Positions 47,642 to 57,171 of a stretch of DNA of 64,000 bases are shown here, piece after piece. Under the pieces are notes generated by a model. That model did no database searches. It was not told the DNA's origin and was given only the letters and a program-made list of their open reading frames with translations. The DNA is from Pseudonocardia sp. SCN 73-27 (GTDB lineage Bacteria; Actinomycetota; Actinomycetes; Mycobacteriales; Pseudonocardiaceae): positions 62,001 through 126,000 of the forward strand of contig MEGH01000008.1 of the NCBI GenBank assembly GCA_001725415.1. Reading direction: 5' to 3'. The stretch's first letter is position 1, and each line of letters starts with the position of its first letter. A program made the position numbers and the translations under genes.

Positions 47642-49845
47642 AGCAGGTCGTCCAGAACTACAAGAGCGGCGAGCTGGCACTGCTCGACGTTCCCGAGCCG
47701 ATGTGCAAACCGGGCGGCGTCCTGGTCCGCACGCTCTACTCGCTCATCTCCACCGGCACGGAGATGATGAAGGTCGGCGAGGCAGGCATGTCGCTGGTCG
47801 CGAAGGCCAAGGCGCGGCCCGACCAGGTCGCGAAGGTCATGCAGAGCGTCTCGACGCAGGGCCTGTCGGCCACCTACCGCAAGGTGTCGGGCAAGCTCGA
47901 TTCCTGGACCCCGCTGGGCTACTCGACCTGCGGCGTCGTCGAGGAGGTCGGCGAGGGCGTCCGCGACGTGAAGGTCGGCGACCTCGTCGCCTGCGCCGGC
48001 AACGAGCACGCGCTGCACGCCGAGCTCAACTGGGTGCCGGTCAACCTCTACAGCCCGCTGCCCGCGGGCCTCGACGCGAGCCACGCCGCGTTCGGCACCG
48101 TCGGCTCCATCGCCATGCAGGGCGTCCGGCGTGGCGAGCCGCAGCTCGGCGACGTCGCGCTCGTCATCGGCCTCGGCCTCATCGGTCAGCTCGTCGTCCA
48201 GCTGCTGGTCGCGGCCGGCGTCAAGGTCCTCGGTGTCGACCCGGACCCGGCGCGCTGCGCCCTGGCCGAGAAGCTCGGCGCGTCGGTGTGCAGTGCGCCG
48301 TCGTCGGGCGTGGTCGACGCGGCCGTCGCCGACATCACCGGTGGTCACGGCGTCGACCAGGTCTACCTGGCCGCGGGTGGCAGCAGCAACGAGCCCGTCG
48401 AGCTGGCCGCGAAGCTCAGCCGGGACCGCGGCACGGTCGTCGACATCGGCAAGACCCGCCTCGACCTGCCGTGGAACGCCTACTACGAGAAGGAGCTCGA
48501 CGTCCGGTTCTCCCGGTCGTACGGGCCCGGCCGCTACGACCCGTCCTACGAGCTCGAGGGCCGCGACTACCCGATCGGCTACGTGCGCTGGACCGAGCGC
48601 CGCAACCTCGAGTGCTTCCTCGACCTCGCCGCCCGCGGGCGCGTCGACGTCGAGCCGCTGGTCTCCCACGTCGCGGACTTCGACGACGCCGTCGCCACCT
48701 ACCGCGGGCTCGAGGCCGGCGAGCTGAAGGCCGTCGCGGTGTTGTTCCGCTACCCGCAGCGCGAGGCCGGAAGGTCGGTGTCGGCGGCGAAGGCCCCGGC
48801 CAGGACCAGCCCGGTCGTGGCCGTCGTCCCGCAGCAGCGCACCGCGTCGATCCCGCTGGGTCGGCCGCTTCGCATCGGGTTCGTGGGCGCCGGTAACTAC
48901 GCGACGTCGATGCTGCTGCCGCACCTGACCGAGCGCGCCGACGCCGAGCTGACCCGCGTCGTCACGACGTCGGCGCTGTCGGCCGCGAACGCGCGGCGCA
49001 AGTTCGGGTTCGCCGAGAGCTCGACCGACCTCGACGACGTCATCGACGACCCGGCGATCGACGCGGTGTTCGTCGTGACCCGGCACAGCTCGCACGCCGC
49101 CCTGACCCGCCGCGCGCTGCTCGCGGGCAAGGCCGTGTTCGTCGAGAAGCCGCTCGCCCTCGACGAGGCCGGGCTGCGCTCGGTGCTCGACGCGATCGCC
49201 GAGTCGGGCAACGACCGGCTGCAGGTCGGCTTCAACCGCCGCTTCGCGCCGCTGCTGGTCGAGTCCTCGCAGCGGCTGGGCCGCCGCGTCGGCCCGGCGA
49301 CCGTCCGCTACCTGGTCAACGCCGGTCGCCTCGACGCGCAGAGCTGGTACCTGCGCAGCGCCACCGAGGGCTCGCGTTTCGCGGGCGAGGGCGGGCACTT
49401 CATCGACACCGTCAGTTGGCTGCTCGGCGCCGACCCGGTGTCGGTGTACGCCGCGGCCACGCCGAGCCAGGAGGACCTGCACGCCGTCCTCACCTACCCG
49501 GACGGATCGACCGCGGTGATCACCTACGCGACGTCGGGCGCCGCGCGGTTCCCCAAGGAGACGATCGAGGTGCTGGCCGACGGCTCGGTGCTGCGCTTCG
49601 ACGACTTCGCCCGCGCCTCCGTGCACGGCCCCCGCAAGTGGGCGTCGTCGCGGATCCCGCGCGGTCGCGACAAGGGGCAGGCCGCGCAGGTCGACGCGTT
49701 CGTCACCGCCGCCCGCACCGGCGGCCCGTTCCCGGCGTCGGTGGCCTCGCTCGCCGCGACGACCCGCGCGACCCTGGCCGTCGACGCGAGCCTCGCGAGC
49801 GGTGCGACGATCCGGCTCGACTCCCTGGTGGGTGCGGCGTCGTGA
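47638..49845 (+). CDS. Bi-domain oxidoreductase (zinc-type dehydrogenase fused to Gfo/Idh/MocA)
   Basis: A 735-residue fusion. Residues 1 to about 375 are a medium-chain dehydrogenase with VIGLGLIGQLVVQLLVAAG as NAD motif. Residues from about 410 are a Gfo/Idh/MocA domain (LRIGFVGAGNYATSMLLPHL, then VFVEKPLALDEAGL). This fusion is known from bacterial polysaccharide loci and is usually followed by the heparinase-family protein, as here. It is expected to oxidise or epimerise a sugar-linked substrate, with the reaction undefined. ATG at 47638 overlaps the asnB-like stop. Confidence 0.9.
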   Translation: MKQVVQNYKSGELALLDVPEPMCKPGGVLVRTLYSLISTGTEMMKVGEAGMSLVAKAKARPDQVAKVMQSVSTQGLSATYRKVSGKLDSWTPLGYSTCGVVEEVGEGVRDVKVGDLVACAGNEHALHAELNWVPVNLYSPLPAGLDASHAAFGTVGSIAMQGVRRGEPQLGDVALVIGLGLIGQLVVQLLVAAGVKVLGVDPDPARCALAEKLGASVCSAPSSGVVDAAVADITGGHGVDQVYLAAGGSSNEPVELAAKLSRDRGTVVDIGKTRLDLPWNAYYEKELDVRFSRSYGPGRYDPSYELEGRDYPIGYVRWTERRNLECFLDLAARGRVDVEPLVSHVADFDDAVATYRGLEAGELKAVAVLFRYPQREAGRSVSAAKAPARTSPVVAVVPQQRTASIPLGRPLRIGFVGAGNYATSMLLPHLTERADAELTRVVTTSALSAANARRKFGFAESSTDLDDVIDDPAIDAVFVVTRHSSHAALTRRALLAGKAVFVEKPLALDEAGLRSVLDAIAESGNDRLQVGFNRRFAPLLVESSQRLGRRVGPATVRYLVNAGRLDAQSWYLRSATEGSRFAGEGGHFIDTVSWLLGADPVSVYAAATPSQEDLHAVLTYPDGSTAVITYATSGAARFPKETIEVLADGSVLRFDDFARASVHGPRKWASSRIPRGRDKGQAAQVDAFVTAARTGGPFPASVASLAATTRATLAVDASLASGATIRLDSLVGAAS

Positions 49846-51839
49846 TGGGTCCGGGCTGGTACCTGCGACGGCTCTCCCGCATGGGGCCGGCGGAGATCGC
49901 GGGCCGGGCGGTCACGGCCGCCCGGGTCCGGCGGTTCCGCACGTCGTTCCCGGTCCCGGCCCCGCTGGGGACCCGCAGGGCTCCCGCGCCGCTGCCGGCG
50001 GGAACGTTCGACGACCTGCCCGCCGGTGTCGTCGACGCGCTCGTCGCGACGGCCGACGCGCTGATGGCAGGGCGGGCGGAGTACTTCGGCGTGGTCCGCG
50101 ACGACATGGAGCTGCCCGACTGGTCGTCCGACCCGAAGACCGGCCGGCGTGCCCCCGTCGACGTCTACGCCTTCGACGTGCCCTACCGCGACGAGGACGC
50201 CGTCGGCGACATCAAGCAGATCTGGGAGCCCTCACGCCACCAGCACCTGACGGTCCTCGCCGCCGCCCACGCCGTCACCGGCGACGACCGCTACGCCCAC
50301 CGCGTCGCCGACCACCTCAAGTCGTGGTGGGCCGCGAACCCGCCGATGCGGGGCCCGCACTGGCTCAGCGGCATCGAGCTGGGCATCCGGCTGCTGAGCT
50401 GGGTGTGGGTGCGCCGGCTGCTGCACGGCTGGGACGGCGCCGCGGCGCTGTTCGAGCAGAACCCGGTCGCCGTGGAGCAGGTCGGCGCGCACCAGAGCTG
50501 GCTGGCCGCGTTCCCGAGCCGCGGGTCGTCGGCCAACAACCACGTCATCGCCGAGCTCGCCGGGCAGGTCGCGGCGTCGGCGGCGTTCCCGTGGTTCGCG
50601 GTGTCCCGCGGCTGGGGCACCGACGCGATGCGCGCGCTCGACCACCACCTGACCGCCAACACCTTCGGCTCCGGGCTCAACCGCGAGCTCGCCAGCGAGT
50701 ACCACGGCCTGGTCCTGGAGCTGGGCCTCGCGGCGGCGGTCGAGGCCGACGCCGCGGGCGCCCACGTGCCGCCCGCCCTGTGGGAGACGTTGCGGCGCAT
50801 GACCGACGCGCTCGCCGCGGTCGTCGACGCGCGGCTGCGCCCGCCGCGCCAGGGCGACGCCGACGACGGGCGCGGGCTGGTTCTCGACGGGGAGGGCGTC
50901 GATCGCTGGGGCGGGCTGCTGGCGAGCGGTGCGGTCCTGTTCGGCGCCTGCGAGTGGTGGCCGGCGCCGGGCCCGACCGACGTCCGTACGGCCGCGCTGG
51001 CGGCGCTCGCGCGCCCGGGTGTCGTGACGGGGGAGCGGCCCTGGTCGCGCCCGGTCCAGCTCGCCGACGCGGGCCTGAACGTGCTGCGCGCCGCGTCGCC
51101 CAGCGGCGAGGTGTGGGTGCGCTGCGACGCGGGCCCGCACGGCTTCCTCGCCATCGCCGCGCACGCCCACGCCGACGCGCTCTCGCTCGAGGTCCGCCAC
51201 GACGGCGTCGACGTCCTCGCCGACCCGGGCACCTACTGCTACCACGGTGAACCTGCCTGGCGGCGCTACTTCCGCTCGACGATCGGGCACAACACCCTGG
51301 AGTTGCAGGGCCGCGACCAGTCGCGCTCGGGTGGCCCGTTCCTGTGGATCCGGCACGCCCGCAGCCGCCTCGTCGAGCTCGACACCCCGCACGGCGGGAC
51401 GGCCCGCTGGGTCGGCGAGCACGACGGCTACCGCGACCGCGACGGCGCCGGCACCCACCGCCGCACCGTCGACGTGGCACCCGACGGCACCGTCCACGTC
51501 CTCGACGAGGTCACCGGCGCCGCCCAGGACGGCCGCCTCGCGTTCCACCTCGGACCGACGGTGGAGGTCACGCTGACCGGCGCCGTCGCCGAGCTGTCGT
51601 GGTGCGACGGCGACGGCCGCCCCGTCCGGGCACGCCTCGCGCTGCCCGCGTCGCTGAGCTGGACGGCCCACCGCGGCGAGACCGGACCCCCGCTGGGCTG
51701 GTACTCCGAGGGCTTCGGCCGCAAGGTTCCCGCCGTCACACTCGTCGGTCACGGCCGGTGCGGCGGCTACGCCGGCCTCGAGACCGTCCTGACCATCCTG
51801 ACCGTCGACGACCCGAACCCCGGGAGTGGTACCGCATGA
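49845..51839 (+). CDS. Heparinase II/III (alginate lyase-like) family protein
   Basis: A 664-residue protein. The N-terminal alpha toroid contains IKQIWEPSRHQHLTVLAAAH and WLAAFPSRGSSANNHVIAEL. The C-terminal beta part has the heparinase motif FLAIAAHAHADALSLEVRH and then YFRSTIGHNTLELQGRDQS. Family members cleave uronic-acid-containing chains by beta-elimination. No signal peptide is seen, so it may act in the cytosol or have a non-lyase role in assembly, as suspected for this gene beside bi-domain dehydrogenases. Start ATG 49845, or GTG one codon earlier. Confidence 0.88.
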   Translation: MGPGWYLRRLSRMGPAEIAGRAVTAARVRRFRTSFPVPAPLGTRRAPAPLPAGTFDDLPAGVVDALVATADALMAGRAEYFGVVRDDMELPDWSSDPKTGRRAPVDVYAFDVPYRDEDAVGDIKQIWEPSRHQHLTVLAAAHAVTGDDRYAHRVADHLKSWWAANPPMRGPHWLSGIELGIRLLSWVWVRRLLHGWDGAAALFEQNPVAVEQVGAHQSWLAAFPSRGSSANNHVIAELAGQVAASAAFPWFAVSRGWGTDAMRALDHHLTANTFGSGLNRELASEYHGLVLELGLAAAVEADAAGAHVPPALWETLRRMTDALAAVVDARLRPPRQGDADDGRGLVLDGEGVDRWGGLLASGAVLFGACEWWPAPGPTDVRTAALAALARPGVVTGERPWSRPVQLADAGLNVLRAASPSGEVWVRCDAGPHGFLAIAAHAHADALSLEVRHDGVDVLADPGTYCYHGEPAWRRYFRSTIGHNTLELQGRDQSRSGGPFLWIRHARSRLVELDTPHGGTARWVGEHDGYRDRDGAGTHRRTVDVAPDGTVHVLDEVTGAAQDGRLAFHLGPTVEVTLTGAVAELSWCDGDGRPVRARLALPASLSWTAHRGETGPPLGWYSEGFGRKVPAVTLVGHGRCGGYAGLETVLTILTVDDPNPGSGTA

Positions 51840-53383
51840 CCCGATCGCGCAGCGTCGGAGGAGCGGCGCTGCTCGTCCTCGCCCTCCTCGTCGTCGCGGC
51901 GTGCAGCAGCGCCCCCACCGGCGTCCCCGACCAGGGCGGCGCACCGGCGAAGAGCGCGTCCGCGTTGCCGAGCGGTGTTCCTGCGGCCGTCTGCGGGCGG
52001 ACCGAACCGGGCCCGACGAGCGCCCCGCCCGGGGCCGTCGTGATCGACCCGGCCGTCCCGGGCGACCTCGTCGCGAAGACCGACGCCAGCCCGCCCGGGA
52101 CCACGTTCTGGCTCGCCGCGGGCGTCCACACGCTCGGCACCCACGAGTTCGACCAGGTCGCGCCCAAGGCCGGCGACGTCTTCACCGGCGCCCCCGGCGC
52201 GATCGTCGACGGCAGGGGCCTCAACAACTACGCGTTCGTCGAGACCGCCGAGAACGTGACGATCAGCCACCTCACCATCCGCGGCTTCAACCCGCCGCAG
52301 GACCAGGGCGTCGTCAACCACGACTCGGGCAACGGCTGGACGATCGTCGCCAACACGATCGAGGACAACCAGGGCGCCGGCCTGATGGCCGGGGCCCGCC
52401 AGCAGGTCCGCGGCAACTGCCTGCGCAACAACGGGCAGTACGGGCTGAACGCCTACCAGCCCGGCAACGGCATCACCGGGCTGGTCGTCGAGGGCAACGA
52501 GATCACCGGCAACAACACCCAGGACTGGGAGCACAAGGTCCCCGGCTGCGGGTGCAGCGGCGCCATGAAGTTCTGGTCGGTCAACGGCGCCGACGTGCGC
52601 GGCAACTGGATCCACGACAACCGCGGGCCCGGCATCTGGGCCGACACGAACAACAACGACTTCCTCATCGAGGGCAACCTCGTCGAGAACAACGACAGCG
52701 AGGCGCTGTTCTACGAGACGAGCTACAACCTCGTGCTGCGCGACAACCTGATCCGCAGGAACGCGATGGTCGCGGGCAAGGAGAAGGCCGACCAGAAGGA
52801 CTCCTTCCCGATCGGCGCGGTGTACCTGAGCGAGTCGGGCGGCGAGCCGCGGATCCCGGCGCGCACGGACAAGATCGACATCTACGGGAACCGCTTCGAG
52901 GACAACTGGTCGGGCATCACCGCCTGGGAGAACTCCGACCGCTTCTGCAACAGCCCGGCCAACACCTCGACGGGCGTGTGCACGCTGCTCGTCCCCGAGA
53001 CCGACAAATGCGTCCAGCCGGGGATCGCCACACCGCCCCTCTACGGCGACTGTCGTTGGAAGACCCAGAACGTCGACGTCCACGACAACACGTTCGTCGC
53101 CGACACCGCCGTGATCGGCTGCGCTCCGGGCTACACGTCGCGCATGGCCGTGCTCGCCAACTACGGCACCTATCCCGACTGGTCGCCCTACCACGGCGAG
53201 GTGATCCAGACGGCCATCAGCACCACCCAGAACGTCGGCTGGCGGTCCAACACCTACCAGGGGACGTGGACGTTCGTGGTGGCGGCCGTCGACAAGACGG
53301 AGTCCGTCGCGGAGTGGCAGGGCGGCCCCGGCCCGCGCGACCAGGGCAGCACGTTCACCCCCGACACCGCCGCGAGGTGCTGA
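51836..53383 (+). CDS. Right-handed parallel beta-helix lipoprotein
   Basis: A 515-residue secreted protein. The signal ends in lipobox VAAC (about residue 23), so it is anchored outside the membrane. The body is a pectate-lyase-like helix with repeated turns such as AENVTISHLTIRGFN, ITGLVVEGNEITGNN, GADVRGNWIHDNRGPGIWA and YNLVLRDNLIRRN. C-terminal cysteines (FCNSPANTSTGVCTLLV, DKCVQPG, DCRWKTQNV) may form disulfides. Such proteins are epimerases, lyases or binding proteins of uronic acid polymers. It overlaps the heparinase-family gene (ATGA). A decayed paralogue lies at 61697-62580. Confidence 0.88.
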   Translation: MTRSRSVGGAALLVLALLVVAACSSAPTGVPDQGGAPAKSASALPSGVPAAVCGRTEPGPTSAPPGAVVIDPAVPGDLVAKTDASPPGTTFWLAAGVHTLGTHEFDQVAPKAGDVFTGAPGAIVDGRGLNNYAFVETAENVTISHLTIRGFNPPQDQGVVNHDSGNGWTIVANTIEDNQGAGLMAGARQQVRGNCLRNNGQYGLNAYQPGNGITGLVVEGNEITGNNTQDWEHKVPGCGCSGAMKFWSVNGADVRGNWIHDNRGPGIWADTNNNDFLIEGNLVENNDSEALFYETSYNLVLRDNLIRRNAMVAGKEKADQKDSFPIGAVYLSESGGEPRIPARTDKIDIYGNRFEDNWSGITAWENSDRFCNSPANTSTGVCTLLVPETDKCVQPGIATPPLYGDCRWKTQNVDVHDNTFVADTAVIGCAPGYTSRMAVLANYGTYPDWSPYHGEVIQTAISTTQNVGWRSNTYQGTWTFVVAAVDKTESVAEWQGGPGPRDQGSTFTPDTAARC

Positions 53384-53385
53384 CG

Positions 53386-54621
53386 ATGACCGCCCCCACC
53401 ACCGTCCCGGCCCCCGCGTCCACGTCCTTCGGCACCGAACCCCCGGTGCCGCGCCTCGTCGGCGCCGTCTGGGCGCTGATGGTGCTCAACACGCTCGGCT
53501 TCACCACGGTCGCGCAGATCATCCCGTTCCCGCGCCAGGTCGGCCAGGTCGTCACCATGGCCGCGCTGGCGCTGGCGCTGGCACTCGCGCTGATGCTCAA
53601 CCCCCGGGTCCGCATCCGGCCGAGCGCCTACCTGCTGTTCCTGACGGTCATCCTCGTCGCCAGCATCGTGTCGAGCCTGCGGCTCGAGGTCGGCTACGGC
53701 GCACTGTTCCGGTGCTTCCGGCTCACCCTGTTCGTCACGACGCTGTGGCTGCTCACCCCGTGGTGGCGCGGTGACCTGCGGTTCGTCGGCTACCACCTGC
53801 GGGCGCTCGCCGTCGTCCTCGGTTCGGTGCTGCTCGGCCTGCTGATCTCGCCCGGATCGGCCTTCTCGGGCCCCGACGGCCGGCTCGTCGGCGCGATCTG
53901 GCCCATCCCCGCGCCCCAGGTCGGCATGTACGGGGCGATCACGATCGGGCTGTGCCTGCTCCTGTGGATCGGCCGCATGATCCCCGGCAGGCTCGCCGCC
54001 TGCGTCGCCATCCCGGCGCTCGGGCTCGTCCTGCTCAGCCACACCCGCACGTCGCTGCTCGGGCTCGCGGTCGGCCTCGCCGTCGCCGGGCTCAGCGTCG
54101 CGTTCACCAGCAAGCGGGCCCGGCAGGTCTTCTCCGGCGGCGTCGCGGCCATGGGCGTCCTGCTGCTGCTGTTCAGCACCGTCATCATCGAATGGCTCCA
54201 GCGCGGCCAGGATGCCGACCAGCTCGCCAGCCTCACCGGCCGGGCGAAGGTGTGGGGCCCGCTCATGTCGAAGCCCCGCACCCTCGACGAGCAGCTGCTC
54301 GGGGTCGGCCTGACCGACAAGTCGTTCGGCGGGCTCCCCATCGACAACGCCTGGCTCGCCGTGTTCAACGAGCAGGGCTGGATCGGCATCGTGCTGGTCG
54401 CCGCGATGCTGCTGACGATGCTCTGCGTCGCGTTCCTGCGCCCGCCGTCGGTGGCCCGGACCTGCGCGGTCTTCATCCTCGTGTACGGGATCGTCGCGTC
54501 CTACACCGAGGTCGGCCTCGGTGACGCCTCCCCGTACCTGCTCAACATGGCCGTCGCGGCGTCGCTGCTCGTGTACCGGCGCACGCCCGCCACCGACGCC
54601 CTCCCCGCGGAGGTCCGATGA
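53386..54621 (+). CDS. O-antigen ligase/Wzy-like polymerase
   Basis: A 411-residue integral membrane protein with about ten to eleven hydrophobic segments and a large extracytoplasmic loop (about residues 270-330). The Wzy_C signature region is LVLLSHTRTSLLGLAVGLAV, and a loop contains GRAKVWGPLMSKPRTLDEQL. In a locus with flippases and chain-length proteins it most likely polymerises repeat units. It begins two bases after the beta-helix gene and overlaps the next gene. Confidence 0.87.
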   Translation: MTAPTTVPAPASTSFGTEPPVPRLVGAVWALMVLNTLGFTTVAQIIPFPRQVGQVVTMAALALALALALMLNPRVRIRPSAYLLFLTVILVASIVSSLRLEVGYGALFRCFRLTLFVTTLWLLTPWWRGDLRFVGYHLRALAVVLGSVLLGLLISPGSAFSGPDGRLVGAIWPIPAPQVGMYGAITIGLCLLLWIGRMIPGRLAACVAIPALGLVLLSHTRTSLLGLAVGLAVAGLSVAFTSKRARQVFSGGVAAMGVLLLLFSTVIIEWLQRGQDADQLASLTGRAKVWGPLMSKPRTLDEQLLGVGLTDKSFGGLPIDNAWLAVFNEQGWIGIVLVAAMLLTMLCVAFLRPPSVARTCAVFILVYGIVASYTEVGLGDASPYLLNMAVAASLLVYRRTPATDALPAEVR

Positions 54622-55874
54622 CCACCACCGACACCCCGCGGCACGTCATCGTCGTCCACAACCGCTACCGCTCCGAACAGCCCAGCGGTGAGGACCGCGT
54701 CGTCGACCAGGAGACGGCCCTGCTGCGCCGCGCCGGGTACCGCGTCACGCTGTTCGAGCGGCGCAGCGACGACATCGCCGCGATGTCGGTGCCCGCCAAG
54801 TTCGTGGTGCCGCTGCGGGTGCCCTACAACCGGGCCGCCCGCACCGACCTCGAGCGGGTGCTGCGCGCCGAACGCCCCGACGTCGTCCACATCCACAGCA
54901 CGTTCCCGCTGATCAGCCCGTCGGTCGTCGACGCATGCACGGCGACAGGCACCCCCGTCGTCGCCACGCTGCACAACTACTCGCTGATCTGCCCCGTCGG
55001 CAGCATGTACCGCGACGGGAAGGTCTGCACCGACTGCGCGGGCGGCCTGCCGCTGCCGGCGGTCCGGCACGGCTGCTACCGCGGCTCCAGGCTCGCGAGC
55101 ATTCCCGTCGCGGCGGGGACCGCGTTCAACCGGCGTCGCCTGCTCGAGGGCGTCGATCGCTTCTTCTGCATCTCCGGTGCCCAGCGCGAGACCCTCGTGG
55201 GGCTCGGCGTGCCTGGGGAGCGGCTCGCGGTGAAGCACAACTTCGTCGAGGAACCCGCAACCCGTCGCGACGGCCCCGGCGAGCACGTCCTGTTCGTCGG
55301 CCGGCTCACCGAGGAGAAGGGCGTCCGGACGCTCCTGCAGGCGTGGGACCTCGTGCCCGAGGCCGTCCGCCGCCGGTTCCCGCTCGTCGTCGTCGGGTCC
55401 GGGCCGATGCAGCCCGACGTCGAACGCTGGGCCGCCGGCCGCTCCGACGTCCGCGTCCTCGGCCTGCAGCCCACGCAGCAGTGCGCCGAGCTCACCGCAC
55501 AGGCCGTCACCGTCGTCGCGCCGTCGGTGTGGCAGGAGGCCTTCGGGCTGGTCGTCGTCGAGGCGCTCGCCGCGGGCGTCCCGCCCGTCGCGTCGGCGAC
55601 CGGCGCGTTCACCGAGCTCGTCGACGAGGGGACCACCGGACTGCTGCACGCCCCCGGCGACCCCGCCGGCCTGGCGGCGCGCATCGCCGAGATCGTCGAC
55701 CCCGCGCGCAACGCGGACATGGGCCACGCCGCCCGGGCCCGCTACGAGCGCGACTTCTCGCCCGCCGCCGGGCTCGCCGCCCTCCTCGCCGGCTACGACG
55801 CCGCCACCGGCGCACACGCCCCCGTGGGCACACGGGCGGTCGGGGACGCCCTTCCGGACAGCGTCGGCCGGTGA
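54618..55874 (+). CDS. Glycosyltransferase family 4 protein
   Basis: A 418-residue GT-B enzyme. The acceptor domain has HVIVVHNRYRSEQPSGEDRV, DVVHIHSTFPLISPSVVDA and a LHNYSLICPVGSMYRDGKVC segment whose cysteines recur in this subgroup. The donor domain has VLFVGRLTEEKGVRTLLQAW and VVAPSVWQEAFGLVVVEALA, the EX7E motif. It adds a sugar to the growing unit in the cytosol, with specificity unknown. ATG at 54618 overlaps the polymerase stop (ATGA). Confidence 0.92.
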   Translation: MTTTDTPRHVIVVHNRYRSEQPSGEDRVVDQETALLRRAGYRVTLFERRSDDIAAMSVPAKFVVPLRVPYNRAARTDLERVLRAERPDVVHIHSTFPLISPSVVDACTATGTPVVATLHNYSLICPVGSMYRDGKVCTDCAGGLPLPAVRHGCYRGSRLASIPVAAGTAFNRRRLLEGVDRFFCISGAQRETLVGLGVPGERLAVKHNFVEEPATRRDGPGEHVLFVGRLTEEKGVRTLLQAWDLVPEAVRRRFPLVVVGSGPMQPDVERWAAGRSDVRVLGLQPTQQCAELTAQAVTVVAPSVWQEAFGLVVVEALAAGVPPVASATGAFTELVDEGTTGLLHAPGDPAGLAARIAEIVDPARNADMGHAARARYERDFSPAAGLAALLAGYDAATGAHAPVGTRAVGDALPDSVGR

Positions 55875-57157
55875 CCACGGTCGGGTCGCGACCGGCCCCC
55901 ACCGCGCCGGGCCGGCATGCACCGCTGCGTGGCCCGCGAGGACCCGCCTTCGCGCTCGCCGACCAGGTCCTGTCGTCGGCGTCGAACTTCCTGCTCGGCG
56001 TGATCGTCGCCCGGGCGGGCGGCGCCGAGGCACTCGGGACCTTCGGTGTCGCGTTCCTCGTCTGGCTGGCCGTCCTCGGCACGAGCCGCGCGCTCATCAG
56101 CGAACCCATGACCGTCGCCGGCGAGCCGGACGCGTCACGCACCGAGCTGGGCGAAGGCCTCGCCGGATCGGTGCTGGTCGGCGTCGCCGCCGCGGCCGTG
56201 CTCGGGGTCGCGGGCCTCGTCCTCGTCCTGACCGGGGTGGGCGCAGGCGGCCTCCTCGCCCTCGCGCCGTGGCTGCCCAGCCTGCTCGCGCAGGACTACT
56301 GCCGTGGCGCGGCGTTCCGCGTCGGCAGACCCGACCACGCCCTCGCCAGCGACGCCGCGTTCTTCCTGGTGCAGGCCGCCGTGACCGTCGCGGTCTTCGC
56401 GACGGGTGTCGCGAACCTGACCTGCCTGCTCGCGGCCTGGGGCGTGGGCGCGACCGTCGGCATGGTCGTCGCCATGTACCTGTCCAGGGTGCGCGTCGTC
56501 GTCGCGGGGTCGGTCGCCCGGCTGCGCGCGCTGTGGCCACGCAGCCGCTGGTTCGTCGCCGAGTTCGCCACGGCCTTCCCCGCGGACCAGGGCTACCTCC
56601 TCCTGCTGCCGCTGCTGCTGAGCACCGCCGAGTTCGGCATGTACCGGGCCGGGGCGAGCCTCGTCGGACCGGTCGTCGTCCTGTTCGTGGCGGGCGGCAA
56701 CGTCGGGCTGCCCTCGGCGGTGCGCAGCCTGCGCGACGGCGGCGTCGCCGGGCTGGCGCGCTTCGCCCCCCGGCTCACCGCCGCGGTGTCCGGCGCGACG
56801 ATCGTCTACTGCGGACTCGTCGCGCTGTTGGCCGAGCCGTTGCTGCACCTCGCCTACGGCGCGGACTTCGCCCAGGCCACGACCGTGACCCGGGTCGTCG
56901 CGCTGCAGTACGTGATCTACTCGCTCAGCTTCGGCTGGGGGGTGGCGACGAAGGCCGCCGACCGGATGCGGCGGCTCTGGGGCGTCCGTCTGGTCAGCGT
57001 CGTCGTCTCGGTCGCCGCGGTCGTCCTGTTCACCCGCGACTGGGGCACGACCGGCGCCGCGTTCGCGGGCGTCGCGACCGCCTGCGTCTACTCGGCAGGT
57101 GTGGTGCTGGCGTTCCGGTCGGTGCGCCGCGGGGGTGCGCACCCCAGGCGTCGCTGA
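55871..57157 (+). CDS. Polysaccharide flippase (Wzx/MATE-like, oligosaccharide transporter)
   Basis: A 428-residue membrane protein with about 12 hydrophobic segments, starting FALADQVLSSASNFLLGVIV ARAGG (first TM of Wzx-type proteins). It would flip lipid-linked repeat units across the membrane. GTG at 55871 overlaps the preceding glycosyltransferase stop. This is the last gene of the plus-strand run; the convergent minus-strand run ends only 14 bases away. A second flippase is encoded at 59966-61567. Confidence 0.88.
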   Translation: MTTVGSRPAPTAPGRHAPLRGPRGPAFALADQVLSSASNFLLGVIVARAGGAEALGTFGVAFLVWLAVLGTSRALISEPMTVAGEPDASRTELGEGLAGSVLVGVAAAAVLGVAGLVLVLTGVGAGGLLALAPWLPSLLAQDYCRGAAFRVGRPDHALASDAAFFLVQAAVTVAVFATGVANLTCLLAAWGVGATVGMVVAMYLSRVRVVVAGSVARLRALWPRSRWFVAEFATAFPADQGYLLLLPLLLSTAEFGMYRAGASLVGPVVVLFVAGGNVGLPSAVRSLRDGGVAGLARFAPRLTAAVSGATIVYCGLVALLAEPLLHLAYGADFAQATTVTRVVALQYVIYSLSFGWGVATKAADRMRRLWGVRLVSVVVSVAAVVLFTRDWGTTGAAFAGVATACVYSAGVVLAFRSVRRGGAHPRRR

Positions 57158-57171
57158 CCCCGGGCGGGTCG

